Assembly (NCBI RefSeq): GCF_000372885.1
Contig: NZ_KB889967.1
Coordinates: forward strand, 3,299,430 to 3,363,429
Reading direction: 5' to 3'
Source of the DNA: Methyloversatilis thermotolerans
Lineage (GTDB): Bacteria; Pseudomonadota; Gammaproteobacteria; Burkholderiales; Rhodocyclaceae
Length of the DNA: 64,000 nucleotides
Part shown: positions 34,552-43,740 of the stretch, piece by piece
Numbering within the stretch: the first letter of the stretch is position 1
How the letters are laid out: the number at the start of each line of letters is the position of its first letter
Made by a program: the position numbers and the translations under genes
Notes under the pieces: generated by a model
Database searches by the model: none
Told to the model about the DNA's origin: nothing
What the model saw: only the letters and a program-made list of their open reading frames with translations

Positions 34552-34646
34552 GGCGAAAACCCGTATGTGGCGGATGCGCCGCATGCTCGCTTCGGCGAGG
34601 CGCTGCGGCAATAAGTCATTCGACGCAGTCGGGCAGTAACAATTGA

Positions 34647-34675
34647 TTGAAAAACAATATATAGATTGGTATATT
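34647..34675 (+). promoter_or_regulatory. Sigma-70 promoter of the BigR-type operon
   Basis: TTGAAA (-35, 34647-34652) is separated by exactly 17 bases from TATATT (-10, 34670-34675), a near-consensus pair in an otherwise GC-rich chromosome. The predicted transcript start, about seven bases on, coincides with the A of the ATG at 34682, so the mRNA may lack a leader. Confidence 0.65.
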
Positions 34676-34676
34676 G
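34655..34676. promoter_or_regulatory. Operator palindrome for the BigR-type repressor
   Basis: CAATATA (34655-34661) and TATATTG (34670-34676) form a perfect 7-bp inverted repeat with an eight-base spacer. It covers the spacer and -10 of the promoter. AT-rich palindromes over the promoter are typical ArsR-family operators, and BigR binds such a site in its own promoter. Bound repressor would block RNA polymerase. Confidence 0.65.
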
Positions 34677-34681
34677 AATGC

Positions 34682-35005
34682 ATGGATCGGCCAGCTCTCG
34701 ATGAACTGCGTACCCGGGCGTCGCGGGCCTGTGCCCTGCTGCGAGCGCTCGCCCACGAGGACAGGCTGGTGCTGCTGTGCCAGCTCAGCGGTGGCGAGCA
34801 CACGGTGGGTGAACTGGAAGCCAGGCTGGGCATCGTGCAGCCCACGCTGTCCCAGCAGCTTGGGGTGCTGCGTCGCGAAGGCCTGGTGGATACGCGACGC
34901 GACGGCAAGTACATCCATTACCGCATCGCCAGCGACGACGCGCTGGCCCTGTTGCGCACCTTGCACGCGCGCTTCTGCAACGAGTCCGATGGAGTCGCCC
35001 CATGA
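34682..35005 (+). CDS. bigR: BigR/SqrR-type ArsR-family persulfide-sensing repressor
   Basis: A 107-residue winged-helix protein (recognition helix VQPTLSQQLGVLRREGLV, wing RRDGKYIHYRI). Cys33 in VLLCQL and Cys99 in ARFCN are 66 residues apart, the same spacing as the sensing pair of BigR and SqrR (about Cys41-42 and Cys107-108). These proteins leave DNA when reactive sulfur links the two Cys. A TTG at 34643 could extend the frame but lies upstream of the predicted promoter -10. The end overlaps the next gene by four bases. The two YeeE-like permease genes downstream fit a BigR operon. Confidence 0.85.
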   Translation: MDRPALDELRTRASRACALLRALAHEDRLVLLCQLSGGEHTVGELEARLGIVQPTLSQQLGVLRREGLVDTRRDGKYIHYRIASDDALALLRTLHARFCNESDGVAP

Positions 35006-35439
35006 CGATTGCCTGGCATGCCTTCACCCCATGGTCCGCGCTGGCCGGTGGCGCGCTGATCGGTCTGTCCGCCGCGCTGCTGATACTGGGAGCCGGCCGC
35101 ATCGCCGGCATCAGCGGCATACTTGGCGGCCTGTTCGTACCGCGCAGCCCGGATACGCGCTGGCGCCTGGCCTTCCTGATCGGCCTGATCGCCGCCCCCG
35201 TGCTGTGGGGACTGTTCCTGCCCCTGCCCGCGGTGCCGCCGGTGGCCGGCACAGAGGTCATCGTGCTGGCCGGACTGCTGGTCGGTGTCGGTACCCGCTA
35301 CGGCTCGGGATGCACCAGCGGCCACGGCGTGTGCGGGCTGTCGCGCCTTTCGCCGCGCTCGCTGGCGGCGACGCTGGTCTTCATGGGCGCGGGCTTCGCC
35401 ACCGTCTACGCGGTGCGTCATCTTCTGTCCGGAGCTTGA
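35002..35439 (+). CDS. YeeE/YedE half-transporter, first subunit
   Basis: A 145-residue membrane protein with four helices and the signature [26 protein letters not shown], whose cysteine is essential for thiosulfate passage in YeeE-type proteins. It is a half-size YeeE fold, completed by the next gene. In BigR operons such pairs (sometimes called PmpA/PmpB) move sulfur compounds across the inner membrane. Its ATG overlaps the bigR stop codon. Confidence 0.88.
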   Translation: MTIAWHAFTPWSALAGGALIGLSAALLILGAGRIAGISGILGGLFVPRSPDTRWRLAFLIGLIAAPVLWGLFLPLPAVPPVAGTEVIVLAGLLVGVGTRYGSGCTSGHGVCGLSRLSPRSLAATLVFMGAGFATVYAVRHLLSGA

Positions 35440-35441
35440 AC

Positions 35442-35864
35442 ATGCAGGTCGTGATCGCTCTCGCTGCCGGTCTGCTGTTCGGCGTCGGCCTGTTGCTGTC
35501 GGGCATGGCCCAACCCGCCAAGGTGATCGGCTTTCTGGACCTGGCAGGGGAATGGGACCCGTCTCTTGCGCTGGTGATGGCCGGGGCCATCGCGCTTGCG
35601 CTGCCGGCGTTCACCGTGGCAAGGCGTCGCAGCCGTGCCTGGTCGGGCGATGCCCTGGTATTGCCGACGGCACACCGCATCGACGCCCCGCTCGTGCTGG
35701 GCAGTCTGGCTTTCGGTGTCGGATGGGGGCTGGCCGGTTACTGCCCCGGCCCGGCCCTGGTGTCGCTCGGTCTCGACTCGGCCGCCGCCGACACCTTCGT
35801 GCTGGCCATGCTGGCCGGCATGGCCCTGCACGCGCTGATCACGCGGTGGCGCAGACCGGCGTGA
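35442..35864 (+). CDS. YeeE/YedE half-transporter, second subunit (DUF6691)
   Basis: A 140-residue membrane protein with four helices: GLLFGVGLLLSGMAQPAKVIGFLDLAGEWDPSLALVM, then LGSLAFGVGWGLAGYCPGPALVSLG with a conserved Cys in GYCPGPAL. It is the complementary half of the YeeE fold. GGAG lies seven bases before the ATG at 35442, two bases after the stop of the first half. Its last 26 bases overlap the end of the convergent nitronate monooxygenase-like gene. Confidence 0.87.
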   Translation: MQVVIALAAGLLFGVGLLLSGMAQPAKVIGFLDLAGEWDPSLALVMAGAIALALPAFTVARRRSRAWSGDALVLPTAHRIDAPLVLGSLAFGVGWGLAGYCPGPALVSLGLDSAAADTFVLAMLAGMALHALITRWRRPA

Positions 35865-37050
35865 GCAGGTGATCGAACAACGCACGCACGCTGCGGATCT
35901 GGTTGCCGAAGGGCAGCGTGCCGCGGCCGCGGAAGAACAGCCCGGTCCTGACGTCGCCGCGCATCGCGGCCGCGAGTTGGTGGTCGATGCAGAACTGCCC
36001 CCAGCCCTTCAGGCCGTCGCGCAGGCCGCACTGGGCCAGGCAGTCGAAGTGCTTCGCACAGCGTGACTTGGGATGCGCTGCCGCCTGTGTGCGTTCGATC
36101 AACGACAGGTATTTCTGCAGCCAGGGTGTGCGCACCGCCCGCGCCGGCAGGCCGGCCACGCTGGTGAATTCGACCAGGTCGTCCTCGCTCGCGCCGGCCA
36201 GCACGCGCTTGAAGGTGTCGTCGGCATCGCATTCCTCGGTGACCGCAAAGGCGGTACCAAACTGAACCGCAGAGGCGCCCAGCGCCTGCATGCGGCGGAT
36301 GTCCTCGTTCGAACGCAGGCCGCCGGCGACGATGAGCGGCACCGTATCGGCCAGGCCGGCCCGGTGCAGCACGTCCAGCGTCTCCGGTACCACGCGCTCG
36401 AACTCGAAACGCGCGTCGTGCGTGTCCTCGATGCGTGCCGCGCCCAGGTGGCCGCCGGCCCAGCCGGGGTGTTCCAGCACGATGGCGTCCGGCATGCGCT
36501 GCTTGCGTTCCCACTTGCGCAGCAGCAGGTGGACGCCGCGCGCATCCGACAGGATGGGGATGAGCGCGGCCTTCGGGTGTTCGCGCGCCAGATCGGGCAG
36601 ATCCAGAGGCAGGCCGGCACCGACCACCACGGCGTCGATGCCGCATTCGAGCGCGGTCTTCACATGCGAGGCATAGGCGCTGATCGCGCGCATCACGTTC
36701 ACTGCGAGCATTCCGTGTCCGCCGGAAAGGGCGCGCGCGGCGCGGATTTCGCGGCCGAGCGCCTCGACGTTGGCGGCATCGATGCGAGCCTTCGCCGCCT
36801 CGCCATGCAGACCGCGTGTCGCGTCCATCAGATCGGGATGGTGACGGCGCAGGTCGACCGACGATATCGTGCCCACGCCACCCTGCTGCGCGACGGTACC
36901 CGCCAGCCTGTGCGCCGACACGCCGACACCCATGCCGCCCTGCACGATGGGCAGCAGGCGGCGTCCGGCCAGGTGCAGCAGCTTCAGGCCACTGCGCGCA
37001 AAGGATTCAGCGTGCGGGAGATCGGTGGCGGGCTCGACCGTTGACGGCAT
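35839..37050 (-). CDS. Nitronate monooxygenase-like flavin enzyme
   Basis: A 403-residue TIM-barrel flavoprotein of the 2-nitropropane dioxygenase/YrpB family. It has the N-terminal LPIVQGGMGVGVSAHRLAGTVAQQGGVGTIS motif, the FMN phosphate site IVAGGLRSNEDIRRMQALGASAVQFGTAF, and LEHPGWAGGHLGAARIED with the usual catalytic His (GGHLG). The family oxidises alkyl nitronates or acts as NAD(P)H:quinone reductase. The C-terminal 100 residues, with FDCLAQCGLRDGLKGWGQFCIDHQLAAAMRGD, are typical of the long bacterial subgroup. Its 3' end overlaps the convergent permease gene. Confidence 0.85.
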   Translation of the reverse strand: MPSTVEPATDLPHAESFARSGLKLLHLAGRRLLPIVQGGMGVGVSAHRLAGTVAQQGGVGTISSVDLRRHHPDLMDATRGLHGEAAKARIDAANVEALGREIRAARALSGGHGMLAVNVMRAISAYASHVKTALECGIDAVVVGAGLPLDLPDLAREHPKAALIPILSDARGVHLLLRKWERKQRMPDAIVLEHPGWAGGHLGAARIEDTHDARFEFERVVPETLDVLHRAGLADTVPLIVAGGLRSNEDIRRMQALGASAVQFGTAFAVTEECDADDTFKRVLAGASEDDLVEFTSVAGLPARAVRTPWLQKYLSLIERTQAAAHPKSRCAKHFDCLAQCGLRDGLKGWGQFCIDHQLAAAMRGDVRTGLFFRGRGTLPFGNQIRSVRALFDHLLTPVCATA

Positions 37051-37100
37051 GGCGGAAGGTTCGTAAGTGGCGGGCGATCAAGATAGCCGCCACCTCACCC

Positions 37101-37128
37101 GTGCGGCTTGAGCGAGGTCAAGCCGCAC
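37101..37128 (-). terminator. Hairpin between gcvP and the flavin-enzyme gene
   Basis: An 11-bp perfect stem, GTGCGGCTTGA (37101-37111) with TCAAGCCGCAC (37118-37128), and a six-base loop lie just after the gcvP stop. No T-run follows on the reverse strand, so termination would need Rho or be partial. Confidence 0.45.
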
Positions 37129-37160
37129 GCAGGCGCGTGCGCAGGCAAGGCGGGCCGCCT

Positions 37161-40076
37161 TCACTCGTCGTGCGCATAGGCCGACAGAGGCGGGCAGGTG
37201 CACACCAGATGACGGTCACCGGCCACGTTGTCCACCCGCGCCACCGGCGGCCAGTACTTGTCGCGGTCCGGCGACGCACAAGGGAAGAAGGCGGCGCGCC
37301 GGCTGTACGGGCGCGCCCATTCGTCGGCGATCAGCAGGTCGTGCGTGTGCGGTGCGTGCTTGAGCAGATTGTCCTCGCGGTCGGCGCGGCCGGCTTCGAT
37401 GTCCGCGATCTCGCCGCGGATGGCGATCATCGCATCGCAGAAGCGATCGATCTCCGCGCGGTTCTCGCTTTCGGTCGGTTCAATCATCATGGTGCCGGGC
37501 ACCGGGAAGGAAATGGTGGGCGCATGGAAGCCGTAATCCATCAGTCGCTTCGCCACATCCTCCACCGTCACGCCGCTGCTGTCCTTCAGCGGCCGCAGGT
37601 CGACGATGCATTCGTGCGCGACACGCCCGCGCTTGCCGCTGTACAGGACGGGGTAGTGTGGCGCCAGCCGGTGCGCGATGTAATTCGCATTCAGGATGGC
37701 GACCTGGGTTGCACGCTTCAGTCCGGCCGCGCCCATCAGCGCGATATAGGCCCACACGATGGGCAGTATGCCGGCCGAACCCCAGGGCGCGGCGGATATC
37801 GTGCCTATGGTGCCGGCCGCGCCCGCAACCGGGTTCACGCCCTGTACCACCGGGTGGTCGGGCAGGAAGGGGGCGAGGTGCGGCGCCACACCTATCGGCC
37901 CCATGCCCGGTCCGCCGCCGCCGTGCGGAATGCAGAAGGTCTTGTGCAGATTCAGGTGGCACACGTCGAAGCCGATGTCCGCCGGGCGCACCAGTCCGAC
38001 CATGGCATTCATGTTGGCGCCATCCATGTACACCTGGCCGCCATGCGCATGGATGAGTGCGCAGATGTCGCGCACACCTTCCTCGAACACGCCGTGCGTG
38101 GACGGGTAGGTCATCATGAGCGCGGCCAGCCTGTCGGCGTGCAGCGCCGCCTTGGCCGCCAGATCGTCGCGGTCCACATTGCCGTGCGCGTCGCAGTCCA
38201 CGACCACCACCTCCATGCCGGCGAGCACGGCGCTGGCCGGGTTGGTGCCGTGCGCCGATGCCGGAATCAGGCACACGACGCGATGACCCTCGCCACGCGT
38301 CCGGTGATACTTGCGGATCACCAGCAGTCCGGCGTACTCACCCTGGGAACCGGCGTTCGGCTGGAAGGACATGGCGGCGAAGCCGGTGATTTCGCACAGC
38401 CGCTCTTCCAGTTCCTCGAACAACTGCTGGTAACCCTGGGCCTGTTCCAGCGGCGCGAACGGATGCAGCGCAGCGAACAGGCGGTAGCTCACCGGCACCA
38501 TTTCCGTCGTCGCGTTCAACTTCATGGTGCATGAGCCGAGCGGGATCATCGAGCGGTCCAGCGCGATGTCGCGCGCGGCCAGCCTGCGCATGTAGCGCAT
38601 CATTTCGGTTTCCGAGTGATAGCGCTGGAACACCGGGTGGGTGAGCACCGGCGTACGCCGCCGCAGTGCATCCGGTATGCAGTCGGTTGCCCCGGAATCC
38701 ATGCGGCCGAGATCGAGCAGCGTGTCGGCGCGGGTCGCGAATACCGACAGCAACAGCTTCAGTTCGCTGCGGCGCGACGTTTCGTCGAACGCGGCGGACA
38801 GGTGGTCGGCATCGATCACGTGCAGATTGAATCCGGCCGCGCGGGCCCGCGCGGCGATGCGGCGGGCGATGCCCGGTACGCGCACCTGCACCGTGTCGAA
38901 GAAGCAGTCATGGACCACGGTGAAGCCCAGCGCGCGCAGACCGTGCGCGAACAGCACCGCCATGCGGTGCACACGCTCGGCGATGGTGCGCAGTCCCTGC
39001 GGGCCGTGATATACGGCGTAGAAGGCGGCGATCACCGCCAACAGCACCTGGGCGGTGCAGATATTGCTGTTCGCCTTTTCCCGCCGTATGTGCTGCTCGC
39101 GTGTCTGCAATGCCATGCGCAGCGCCGGGCGGCCGGCGGCATCTGTGGACACGCCGATGATGCGACCGGGCATCTGCCGCTTGTGTTCGTCGCGGCAGGC
39201 GAAAAAGGCCGCGTGCGGACCGCCGTAGCCCATGGGCACGCCGAAGCGCTGCGCGCTGCCCAGCACGATGTCGGCGCCCAGACCGTCCTCGCCCGTGGTT
39301 CCGGGCTCCTTCAGCAGCACCAGCGCCAGCGGGTCGGCCGCCACCGCCGACAGTGCGCCTGCGGCACGCGCAGCCGCGATCACCGGCGCCGGGTCGCGCA
39401 GGCGGCCGCTGGAGCCCGGGTAGCTCAGCAGTAGCCCGAAATACTCGCCGTCCACGCCGGCCCACGGATCGCACTCCACCACTTCGATGCCCAGCGGCTC
39501 GGCGCGTGTGCGCACCACCGCCCGCGTCTGCGGATGGGTATCGGCATCGACGATGAAGCGCGGCGACTTCACCCTGGAAATGCGATGCGCCATGGTCATT
39601 GCCTCGGCGGCGGCGGTCGCCTCGTCCAGCAGCGACGCATTGGCGACCGGCAGGCCGGTCAGATCGATCACCATCTGCTGGAAGTTCAGCAAGGCTTCCA
39701 GCCGGCCCTGCGAAATTTCCGCCTGGTAGGGCGTGTAGGCGGTGTACCAGGACGGGTTCTCCAGCACGTTGCGCTTGATGACATTGGGCGTGATGGTGTC
39801 GTGATAGCCCATGCCGATCAGACTGGTGTGCAGTTCGTTGCGCGCGAACATGCGGCGCAGCGCATCGTCGACCACGCGTTCCGAGCGCGGTGGCGGCAGG
39901 TTGAGCGGCTGATCGAGCAGGATGTCGGACGGGATGGTCTGGTCGATCAGTGCGTCCAGACTGGCCACATCCAGCGCGGCAAGCATGACCGCGAGATCGC
40001 GCTCGTCCGGACCGATATGCCGGCGAATGAAGTCACCGCGATCTTCGAGTGCTTCCAGGGTGGGACGCTTTTCCAT
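37161..40076 (-). CDS. gcvP: Glycine dehydrogenase (decarboxylating), P protein
   Basis: A 971-residue PLP enzyme of full length with N- and C-terminal halves of the P protein fused. The N-terminal half has [17 protein letters not shown], and the C-terminal half contains the Lys-bearing PLP site in [23 protein letters not shown]. It decarboxylates glycine and passes the methylamine to lipoyl-GcvH in the cytoplasm. The ATG at 40076 is the likely start, with AAGGA upstream; a TTG two codons earlier is less likely. gcvT lies 96 bases upstream on the same strand. The usual gcvH is not between them. Confidence 0.96.
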   Translation of the reverse strand: MEKRPTLEALEDRGDFIRRHIGPDERDLAVMLAALDVASLDALIDQTIPSDILLDQPLNLPPPRSERVVDDALRRMFARNELHTSLIGMGYHDTITPNVIKRNVLENPSWYTAYTPYQAEISQGRLEALLNFQQMVIDLTGLPVANASLLDEATAAAEAMTMAHRISRVKSPRFIVDADTHPQTRAVVRTRAEPLGIEVVECDPWAGVDGEYFGLLLSYPGSSGRLRDPAPVIAAARAAGALSAVAADPLALVLLKEPGTTGEDGLGADIVLGSAQRFGVPMGYGGPHAAFFACRDEHKRQMPGRIIGVSTDAAGRPALRMALQTREQHIRREKANSNICTAQVLLAVIAAFYAVYHGPQGLRTIAERVHRMAVLFAHGLRALGFTVVHDCFFDTVQVRVPGIARRIAARARAAGFNLHVIDADHLSAAFDETSRRSELKLLLSVFATRADTLLDLGRMDSGATDCIPDALRRRTPVLTHPVFQRYHSETEMMRYMRRLAARDIALDRSMIPLGSCTMKLNATTEMVPVSYRLFAALHPFAPLEQAQGYQQLFEELEERLCEITGFAAMSFQPNAGSQGEYAGLLVIRKYHRTRGEGHRVVCLIPASAHGTNPASAVLAGMEVVVVDCDAHGNVDRDDLAAKAALHADRLAALMMTYPSTHGVFEEGVRDICALIHAHGGQVYMDGANMNAMVGLVRPADIGFDVCHLNLHKTFCIPHGGGGPGMGPIGVAPHLAPFLPDHPVVQGVNPVAGAAGTIGTISAAPWGSAGILPIVWAYIALMGAAGLKRATQVAILNANYIAHRLAPHYPVLYSGKRGRVAHECIVDLRPLKDSSGVTVEDVAKRLMDYGFHAPTISFPVPGTMMIEPTESENRAEIDRFCDAMIAIRGEIADIEAGRADREDNLLKHAPHTHDLLIADEWARPYSRRAAFFPCASPDRDKYWPPVARVDNVAGDRHLVCTCPPLSAYAHDE

Positions 40077-40172
40077 GTTCAACTGTCCTTTCCGGACCGC
40101 TTGTGGCGGCCCTTTTCACAAGGTACCGGCGGTCCGTCGCATCGACGGCGCCACCGGAGTCGAGTACAGCAT

Positions 40173-41288
40173 TCAGCGCGTATAGCGGTGGGGCACGAAG
40201 GGCAATGCGGTCAGCGCGGCAGGCACCCGCTGCCCGCGTGATTCGATGAACAGGGCGGTGCCGGCTGCCTTCGCTGCACGCTCGATGGAGGCCATCGCGA
40301 TCGGCCGGCCCAGCGACGGGCTGTGATTGCCGCTGGTGACGATACCGAGCTCGCGTCCGTCGGCATCGGTCACCGTGCTGCCGGCGCGTTGGGGCGCACG
40401 ACCTTCCGGCAGCAGGCCGACGCGCATGCGAGACGGTGGCGTGACGAACTCGCCCAGGATGGCCGCGGCTCCTGGAAAGCCACCCGCCCGCCCGCTGCCG
40501 GCGCGCCGTGCCGGGGCCACCGCCCAGCCCAGCGAGGCGGCCACCGGCGTCGTCCGTTCGTCGATATCGTTGCCGTACAGGCACATGCCGGCTTCCAGGC
40601 GCAGCGTGTCGCGCGCGCCGAGGCCGATCCAGCGGACATGAGGATGTTCCAGCAGGCGCGTGGCGAAGGCCGGGGCCGCCACGGCCGGCAGCGAAATCTC
40701 GAAACCGTCCTCGCCGGTATAGCCGCTGCGGCTCACCCGCAGGTCCTGCGGGAAGGTGCGCACGTCGAGGAAGCGCATGCCGGGCAGATCGCCGTACGGC
40801 TGCAGAACAGCTTGCGCATCCGGTCCCTGCAGTGCGAGCAGTGCGCGGTCCTCGCGCACTGTCCAGGTACAGTCGGCGCCGGGAGGGTGCGCGTTGAACT
40901 GCGCCAGCACGGCAGCCCGCCGCGACGCGTTGCACACGACATGGAAGAAGTCGCCGAGGCGCTGGATCATCAGGTCATCGATCAGACCGCCGGCCGTGTT
41001 GGGCATGAGCGTGTAGGTCTGGCGTCCGTCCGCCAGACCGACCAGATCGGCGGTGGTGAGCGATTCCAGCCAGGCCGCTGCGCCGGTGCCGGAAACGTCG
41101 ATCTGGCCCATGTGGGACACGTCGAACAGACCGGCATGGGCGCGTGTGTGCAGATGCTCCTGCACGATGCCTGCCGCGTACTGGACCGGCATGTCCCAGC
41201 CAGCGAAGGGCACCATGCGGGCACCGGCCGCGACATGCAGCGGGTGCAGCGGTGTGGTGTGCAGCGAGGATGGCGCGTCGTGGTCCAT
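40173..41288 (-). CDS. gcvT: Aminomethyltransferase, glycine cleavage T protein
   Basis: A 371-residue protein with the T-protein signature LHPLHVAAGARMVPFAGWDMPVQY, FDVSHMGQIDVSG, the folate-site ESLTTADL and YTGEDGFEIS, plus the C-terminal LGIVTSGNHSPSLG barrel. It moves the methylene group to tetrahydrofolate and frees ammonia. It is the first gene of the gcvT-gcvP operon. The 131-base gap before the divergent methyltransferase gene is too short for the tandem glycine riboswitch common upstream of gcvT, and none of its motifs is seen. Confidence 0.95.
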   Translation of the reverse strand: MDHDAPSSLHTTPLHPLHVAAGARMVPFAGWDMPVQYAAGIVQEHLHTRAHAGLFDVSHMGQIDVSGTGAAAWLESLTTADLVGLADGRQTYTLMPNTAGGLIDDLMIQRLGDFFHVVCNASRRAAVLAQFNAHPPGADCTWTVREDRALLALQGPDAQAVLQPYGDLPGMRFLDVRTFPQDLRVSRSGYTGEDGFEISLPAVAAPAFATRLLEHPHVRWIGLGARDTLRLEAGMCLYGNDIDERTTPVAASLGWAVAPARRAGSGRAGGFPGAAAILGEFVTPPSRMRVGLLPEGRAPQRAGSTVTDADGRELGIVTSGNHSPSLGRPIAMASIERAAKAAGTALFIESRGQRVPAALTALPFVPHRYTR

Positions 41289-41419
41289 CTGGACTCCTTT
41301 CGGGGGTACCGTAGCGCGTGTTCTGCCTTGTGGGCCCGGACATGATAGGCCATGCGCAATGCCCGTTTCTGCCGCATTGCGTCACGCTACAATTGCGGCT
41401 TCTTTCAGGGGATGGACTC

Positions 41420-42073
41420 ATGGATATCGAACAGGCTCGCTTCAATATGGTGGAACAGCAGATCCGGCCGTGGGACGTGCTGGACCAGGACGTGCTCGAC
41501 CTGCTGTTCATCGTGAAGCGTGAACTTTTCGTGCCGCCCGCGCTGCGCGAGCTGGCTTTCGTCGACACCGCCATCCCGCTTGGTCATGGCGCATCCATGC
41601 TGGAACCCAAGATCGAGGCGCGCGTGATGCAGGAGCTGAAAGTGCGCAGCACCGACAGCGTGCTCGAGATCGGCACCGGTTCCGGCTATATGGCCGCCTT
41701 GCTGGGCGCACGCGCCAGCCAGGTGACCTCGGTCGAGATCGACCCTGCGCTTGCGCAGAAGGCGCGCGAGAGCCTGACCGCCGCCGGTGCGCTGAACGTG
41801 CGCGTCGAAGTGGGCGATGCCGCGACTGGCTGGCCGGTCCATGCGCCCTACGATGTCATCGTGGTGTCCGGCGGACTGCCGGTGTTGCCGCAGGAACTGG
41901 TCGCCCAGCTGCGTCCGGGCGGTCGTCTGGTCGCTTTCATCGGCGAAGATCCGCTGATGCACTGCACCCTGATCAAGCTCAATGCAGACGGCAGCCAGAG
42001 CAGCGAAGTGCTGTTCGAAACCGTGGTGCCCACGCTGAAGAACGCGCGCGGCGCCCAGCGCTTCGTTTTCTGA
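41420..42073 (+). CDS. Protein-L-isoaspartate O-methyltransferase-like SAM enzyme
   Basis: A 217-residue PCMT-family methyltransferase. Motif I is VLEIGTGSGYMAALLG at about residues 82-97, motif II VEIDPALAQKAR, and the N-terminus ARFNMVEQQIRPWDVLDQDVLDLLFIVKRELFVPP is that of the betaproteobacterial subgroup near rhodanese and tolC genes. The catalytic Thr/Ser region of true Pcm (LPLGHGASMLEPKI here) is changed from the MVA...Q pattern, so repair of isoaspartate is uncertain. AGGGGA lies upstream of the ATG. The rhodanese gene follows after 11 bases. Confidence 0.85.
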   Translation: MDIEQARFNMVEQQIRPWDVLDQDVLDLLFIVKRELFVPPALRELAFVDTAIPLGHGASMLEPKIEARVMQELKVRSTDSVLEIGTGSGYMAALLGARASQVTSVEIDPALAQKARESLTAAGALNVRVEVGDAATGWPVHAPYDVIVVSGGLPVLPQELVAQLRPGGRLVAFIGEDPLMHCTLIKLNADGSQSSEVLFETVVPTLKNARGAQRFVF

Positions 42074-42084
42074 AGGGACTGGCG

Positions 42085-42408
42085 ATGCAGCAGCTTTCCG
42101 TGACCGACCTGGCGGCCTGGCTGGCCGATGACAGCCGCGACAAGCCGCAACTGCTGGATGTGCGGGAACAGCAGGAGTGGGCCATCTGCCACATCGATGG
42201 CGCCCGGCTCATGCCGATGAACACCGTACCGTCGCAGATCGATGCGCTGGACCCGGACCAGCCTGTCGTGTGCGTCTGCCACCATGGTGGCCGCTCGATG
42301 CAGGTGGCCATGTTCCTGGAGCGCAACGGATTCGGTCAGGTCTACAACCTGGCCGGTGGCGTGGACGCCTGGGCCACCCAGGTCGATAACTCGATGCCGC
42401 GCTACTGA
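42085..42408 (+). CDS. Single-domain rhodanese-like protein
   Basis: A 107-residue rhodanese fold with the catalytic loop [13 protein letters not shown], in which Cys is the persulfide carrier, and the CH2 motif [10 protein letters not shown]. The C-terminal segment [20 protein letters not shown] matches the GlpE-like group. It can carry sulfane sulfur in the cytoplasm. It probably forms an operon with the methyltransferase gene. Its last seven bases overlap the convergent VOC gene. Confidence 0.88.
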   Translation: MQQLSVTDLAAWLADDSRDKPQLLDVREQQEWAICHIDGARLMPMNTVPSQIDALDPDQPVVCVCHHGGRSMQVAMFLERNGFGQVYNLAGGVDAWATQVDNSMPRY

Positions 42409-42866
42409 GTCAGTGCCACGATCACGTCGGGCGGCGCCTGCACCAGTTCGATCAGCACGCCCTCGCCGCACAGCGGAAACTGTTCGTTGCCGCGCGGATG
42501 GACGAAAACGATGTCGTGTCCGGCCGCGCCGCGCCGTATGCCGCCGGGCGCAAAGCGCAGACCCTGGGCGGTGAGCCATTCCACCGCACGCGGCAGGTCG
42601 TCCACCCACAGGCCGACGTGATTGAGCGGTGGTTCGTCCACCCGCGGCTTCCTGGCCGGATCCAGCGGCTGCATCAGGTCCACCTCGACCCGGTGCGCGC
42701 CTCGGCCGAGCACCGCGATGTCCTCCACCACGTTCTCGCGTTCCGACGTGAAGTCGCCCTCCAGCCCGAGGCCGAACAGGTCCACCCACAGAGTGCGCAA
42801 CTTCATGCGATCCGGCCCGCCGATGGCGATCTGCTGCAGGCCGAGTATGCGGAAGGGACGATTCAT
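42402..42866 (-). CDS. VOC/glyoxalase superfamily protein
   Basis: A 154-residue protein with two beta-alpha-beta-beta-beta modules ([28 protein letters not shown] and [33 protein letters not shown]). The VOC metal-ligand pattern is seen at His in NHVG and Glu in VLIELVQAP. The reaction cannot be named; such proteins include lyases and dioxygenases. Its ATG overlaps the stop of lgt by four bases, so the two are cotranscribed. Confidence 0.8.
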   Translation of the reverse strand: MNRPFRILGLQQIAIGGPDRMKLRTLWVDLFGLGLEGDFTSERENVVEDIAVLGRGAHRVEVDLMQPLDPARKPRVDEPPLNHVGLWVDDLPRAVEWLTAQGLRFAPGGIRRGAAGHDIVFVHPRGNEQFPLCGEGVLIELVQAPPDVIVALTQ

Positions 42867-43678
42867 GGACGGGCTCCTTTCTGGCGATGGGCCAGCACCA
42901 TCATGACGACGCCGGCAACGATCATGGGCAGGCTCAACCACTGTCCCATGGACAGACCGCCTGCCAGCAGACCCAGGAAATCATCCGGTTCGCGGCCGAA
43001 TTCGGCCAGGAAGCGGAAGCAGCCGTAGCCGATCAGGAACATGGCCGATACCGCGGCCACCGGGCGCGGCTGGCGCGCATACCACCACAGCAGCGCGAAC
43101 AGTGCCAGCCCTTCGCCGGCGAACTGGTAGAGCTGGGAAGGATGGCGCGGCAGCATGTCCACGCTCGGGAAGATCATGGCCCAGGGCACATCGGTCACCC
43201 GGCCTACCAGTTCGGCATTGATGAAATTTCCCAGCCGGCCCGCCGCAAGCCCGAGCGGCACCAGCGGCGCGATGAAATCGGTGAGCTGCAGGAAGCGCCA
43301 GTCCATGCGCCGCGCGAACAGCGCGCAGGCCACCAGAACACCGAGAAAGCCGCCGTGAAAGCTCATGCCGCCCGACCACACGGCCGGTATTTCCATCCAG
43401 TGTTCGAGGTAGTAAGCCGGCTTGTAGAACAGCACATAGCCGAGACGGCCGCCCAGCACCACGCCCAGCACGCCATAGAACAGCAGATCGTCGATCTGCT
43501 TCGCATCCAGCGTCGCCACGCCCTGCGCGGCCATGCGTCGCGCGTGCACGCGGCCCAGCAGCATGAAGGCGACGAAGGCGACCAGATACATGAGACCGTA
43601 CCAGCGCACGGCCAGCGGTCCGATCTCGAAAGCGATCGGCGAAATGGTGGGGTGGATCAGGTAGTCGTGAATGGGCAC
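42863..43678 (-). CDS. lgt: Prolipoprotein diacylglyceryl transferase
   Basis: A 271-residue inner-membrane enzyme with seven helices. It has the Lgt signature [22 protein letters not shown], the conserved [14 protein letters not shown] and the C-terminal [19 protein letters not shown]. It moves diacylglycerol from phosphatidylglycerol to the lipobox Cys of prolipoproteins, the first step of lipoprotein maturation. Confidence 0.96.
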   Translation of the reverse strand: MPIHDYLIHPTISPIAFEIGPLAVRWYGLMYLVAFVAFMLLGRVHARRMAAQGVATLDAKQIDDLLFYGVLGVVLGGRLGYVLFYKPAYYLEHWMEIPAVWSGGMSFHGGFLGVLVACALFARRMDWRFLQLTDFIAPLVPLGLAAGRLGNFINAELVGRVTDVPWAMIFPSVDMLPRHPSQLYQFAGEGLALFALLWWYARQPRPVAAVSAMFLIGYGCFRFLAEFGREPDDFLGLLAGGLSMGQWLSLPMIVAGVVMMVLAHRQKGARP

Positions 43679-43740
43679 GGGGAAGCTTGGCGGACGGCGT
43701 GAAAGCGGAGTGTACCGCGAGCGCGGCCGACCACCCCGGT

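Noticed and set aside
41289-41419. Glycine riboswitch before gcvT
   Set aside because: Too short for the tandem form and no conserved core motifs on the reverse strand.
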